From Xenorhabdus sp014467285 (GTDB taxonomy: Bacteria > Pseudomonadota > Gammaproteobacteria > Enterobacterales > Enterobacteriaceae), in NCBI RefSeq assembly GCF_014467285.1, contig NZ_NKHR01000009.1, positions 1 through 64,000 on the forward strand: a stretch of DNA of 64,000 nt. The letters run 5' to 3'. Position numbers and translations under genes: made by a program. The notes beneath the pieces were generated by a model, which searched no databases, was not told where the DNA came from, and saw only the letters and a program-made list of their open reading frames with translations. Shown in pieces: positions 62,613 through 64,000 of the stretch. Within the stretch, counting starts at the first letter, position 1, and every line of letters starts with the position of its first letter.

Positions 62613-63521
62613 ATGATAAGTCAAACATTCATTAAAAAAGAGGGGATTGCACAGGCTTTTCTGGCCCGTTATCTCCTCTCTGAAAAATGTGGTAACCGCC
62701 TGAAAACCATTGAGTTACTGGCTAAAGAGTGCGATTTGTCCGTGGGTTTGATGCAAGCAGCATTAAAATCTCTCGAACAGGTGCAGGCGGTTGGAATTAA
62801 GCGTCGTGGTCGTAATGGTAGTTTCCTTGCTCAGATAAACCACAAATTGCTTTTGGAATATGCCAATATCGGCAATGTGGTCTGCGCAATGCCTCTTCCT
62901 TATACCCGTGCCTATGAAGGGCTGGCAAGTGGTTTAAAAGCTCAATGTGCAGGTGTTCCTTTTTACTTTGCGCATATGCGTGGCTCAGATATCCGCATTG
63001 AATGTTTATTGAATGGTGTTTACGACTTAGCTGTAACATCAAGACTTGCCGCAGAGCAGCACCCAGAAAATAAAGATCTATATATTGCGCTTTCACTAGG
63101 GACACAAAGTTATACAGACAGGCATAGACTAATCTTTCGTCATGGCGAAGTGGAATCCATTCGCCGCGTGGGATTAGACAGTACCTCAGCAGACCAAAAA
63201 ATAATGACAGAGCAATTTTTTGCCGGAAAAGAAATTGAATTGGTCGAGGTCTCTTACCATGAATGCCTGAATCAAATCATCAAAGGCCACATTGATGCGG
63301 CCATCTGGAACGTCGGAGAAGGCCGCGAACTGATAGCACAGGGCCTGATGACGCAACTCCCCGATAACAGCGAATGCTTTATCAAAGCATCTGAAGCCGT
63401 TATCCTTGCCCGTAAGGATAATATCCCCATCCAGCAACTCCTGCATACGATGGTTGATAAGGATGCCTTGCTGACTCATCAACGAAATGTCGTAGCAGGC
63501 ACCATCGAGCCCGTTTATTGA
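62613..63521 (+). CDS. yhfZ: YhfZ, GntR-like regulator with ligand-binding domain
   Basis: 302 residues. N-terminal winged helix (KTIELLAKECDLSVGLMQAALKSLEQ, ~33-58) followed by a type-2 periplasmic-binding-protein-like sensory domain (NVVCAMPLPYTRAYEGLASGLKAQ ~91; VGLDSTSADQKIMTEQFF ~195). Strong match to E. coli YhfZ. In E. coli the yhf genes encode enzymes of unknown pathway including a phosphotriesterase-homology protein and a PLP enzyme; YhfZ is the presumed regulator. It precedes yhfY by 54 bp. Confidence 0.92.
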   Translation: MISQTFIKKEGIAQAFLARYLLSEKCGNRLKTIELLAKECDLSVGLMQAALKSLEQVQAVGIKRRGRNGSFLAQINHKLLLEYANIGNVVCAMPLPYTRAYEGLASGLKAQCAGVPFYFAHMRGSDIRIECLLNGVYDLAVTSRLAAEQHPENKDLYIALSLGTQSYTDRHRLIFRHGEVESIRRVGLDSTSADQKIMTEQFFAGKEIELVEVSYHECLNQIIKGHIDAAIWNVGEGRELIAQGLMTQLPDNSECFIKASEAVILARKDNIPIQQLLHTMVDKDALLTHQRNVVAGTIEPVY

Positions 63522-63575
63522 CACTCCGACAAGCAAAATAAATGATTTATTAATACTGGCGTATAACAAAAGTCA

Positions 63576-63938
63576 ATGGTAGAACAACGCTTAACTATCT
63601 TGTTGCAAGGTGGTGTCATAGACCAAGATATCTACGATGACATGCTGAATGTTGTGCATGTTCTGGAAGATATCTGGCGTATCCCTATCCATCACCCACA
63701 AGGCGAAATGGCGCTTACCCATATGGCAAGTGCTTTTATGCGTTCACGTCGCGGTGAAAGAGTCTCTCCTCTGGATAAAGGCATACTGTCAAAAATTGAG
63801 CAGTCTGAATACTACAATCGATTGCTGACAATCCATCGCTCTTTGATAGAAAACTTCAAAGTGAAGCTAGATCCCAACGAAGAAGGCTATCTGTTAGTGA
63901 ATTTATATGGTTTAATGCTTTCGATCGAAAGTGGCTAA
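63576..63938 (+). CDS. yhfY: YhfY, PRD-domain protein
   Basis: 120 residues. Starts VEQRLTILLQGGVIDQD, then EMALTHMASAFMRSRRGERVSPLD with the conserved PRD histidine, and ends LDPNEEGYLLVNLYGLML. Matches E. coli YhfY. A lone PRD (PTS regulation domain) implies phosphorylation-dependent regulation of the yhf genes, of which the rest should follow to the right. Confidence 0.92.
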   Translation: MVEQRLTILLQGGVIDQDIYDDMLNVVHVLEDIWRIPIHHPQGEMALTHMASAFMRSRRGERVSPLDKGILSKIEQSEYYNRLLTIHRSLIENFKVKLDPNEEGYLLVNLYGLMLSIESG

Positions 63939-64000
63939 CTTTTGATTCCATTATAAATATTCAAAAAAATGAAGGTTTATTTTCATAGAAAATTTTGATT

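Overview
The window reads as a chromosomal segment of an enterobacterium of the Xenorhabdus/Photorhabdus group (Morganellaceae), most likely Xenorhabdus. Housekeeping genes are close relatives of the E. coli genes (glnALG, hemN, yihI, pst-phoU, ompR-envZ, greB, tex, feoABC, bioH, gntX, nfuA, glpEGR, glpD, yhfZY), intergenic DNA is AT-rich, and EnvZ is a short form (347 aa) without the large periplasmic sensor loop, as described for Xenorhabdus nematophila. The assignment rests on recalled sequences, not on a search.

Region 1 (1-17616) is an accessory island. Four tandem paralogous genes of unknown function (A-D, 458-588 aa, minus strand) encode leaderless beta-rich, Ig-like proteins. An eroded IS1 element separates them from two nearly duplicated inverse autotransporters (intimin/invasin type); the second is broken by three single-base frameshifts, each in or beside a short homopolymer run. 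The island ends with a plus-strand RCC1-type beta-propeller protein whose N-terminal module resembles one in the four paralogs. Palindromes of the type GTTATC-N4-GATAAC lie 80-150 bp upstream of several of these genes, suggesting shared control.

Region 2 (17617-27005) is conserved nitrogen and haem metabolism: glnA with a sigma-54 promoter and two NtrC enhancer sites 32 bp apart, glnL with its own NtrC site, glnG, then toxin-antitoxin genes (orphan dinJ with a yafQ stub, and vapBC), hemN, a small membrane protein, yihI and an ArnT-type glycosyltransferase.

Region 3 (27006-34239) is mixed: a cluster of small glycine-rich secreted proteins with frameshifted members, adeP with a PurR box, the smvR/smvA repressor-efflux pair around a palindromic operator, an orphan mobile-element-like stretch, and a two-gene unit in which the first ~30 residues of an Hcp (type VI secretion tube) protein are joined to a membrane helix, next to an 8-helix membrane protein.

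Region 4 (34240-43998, minus strand) holds an amino-acid ABC transporter without its ATPase, the pstSCAB-phoU phosphate operon with four 11-bp Pho repeats that run into the end of envZ, ompR-envZ and greB.

Region 5 (44050-63938) holds tex, a PNPOx-like protein, feoABC with FNR and Fur sites, a Bcr/CflA-type exporter, an OsmC protein, bioH/gntX divergent, nfuA, glpEGR, glpD with GlpR and CRP sites, a GNAT acetyltransferase, an unrecognised 344-aa protein, an alpha/beta hydrolase, and the start of the yhf cluster (yhfZ, yhfY), which probably continues past the window. No rRNA, tRNA or CRISPR array was recognised.
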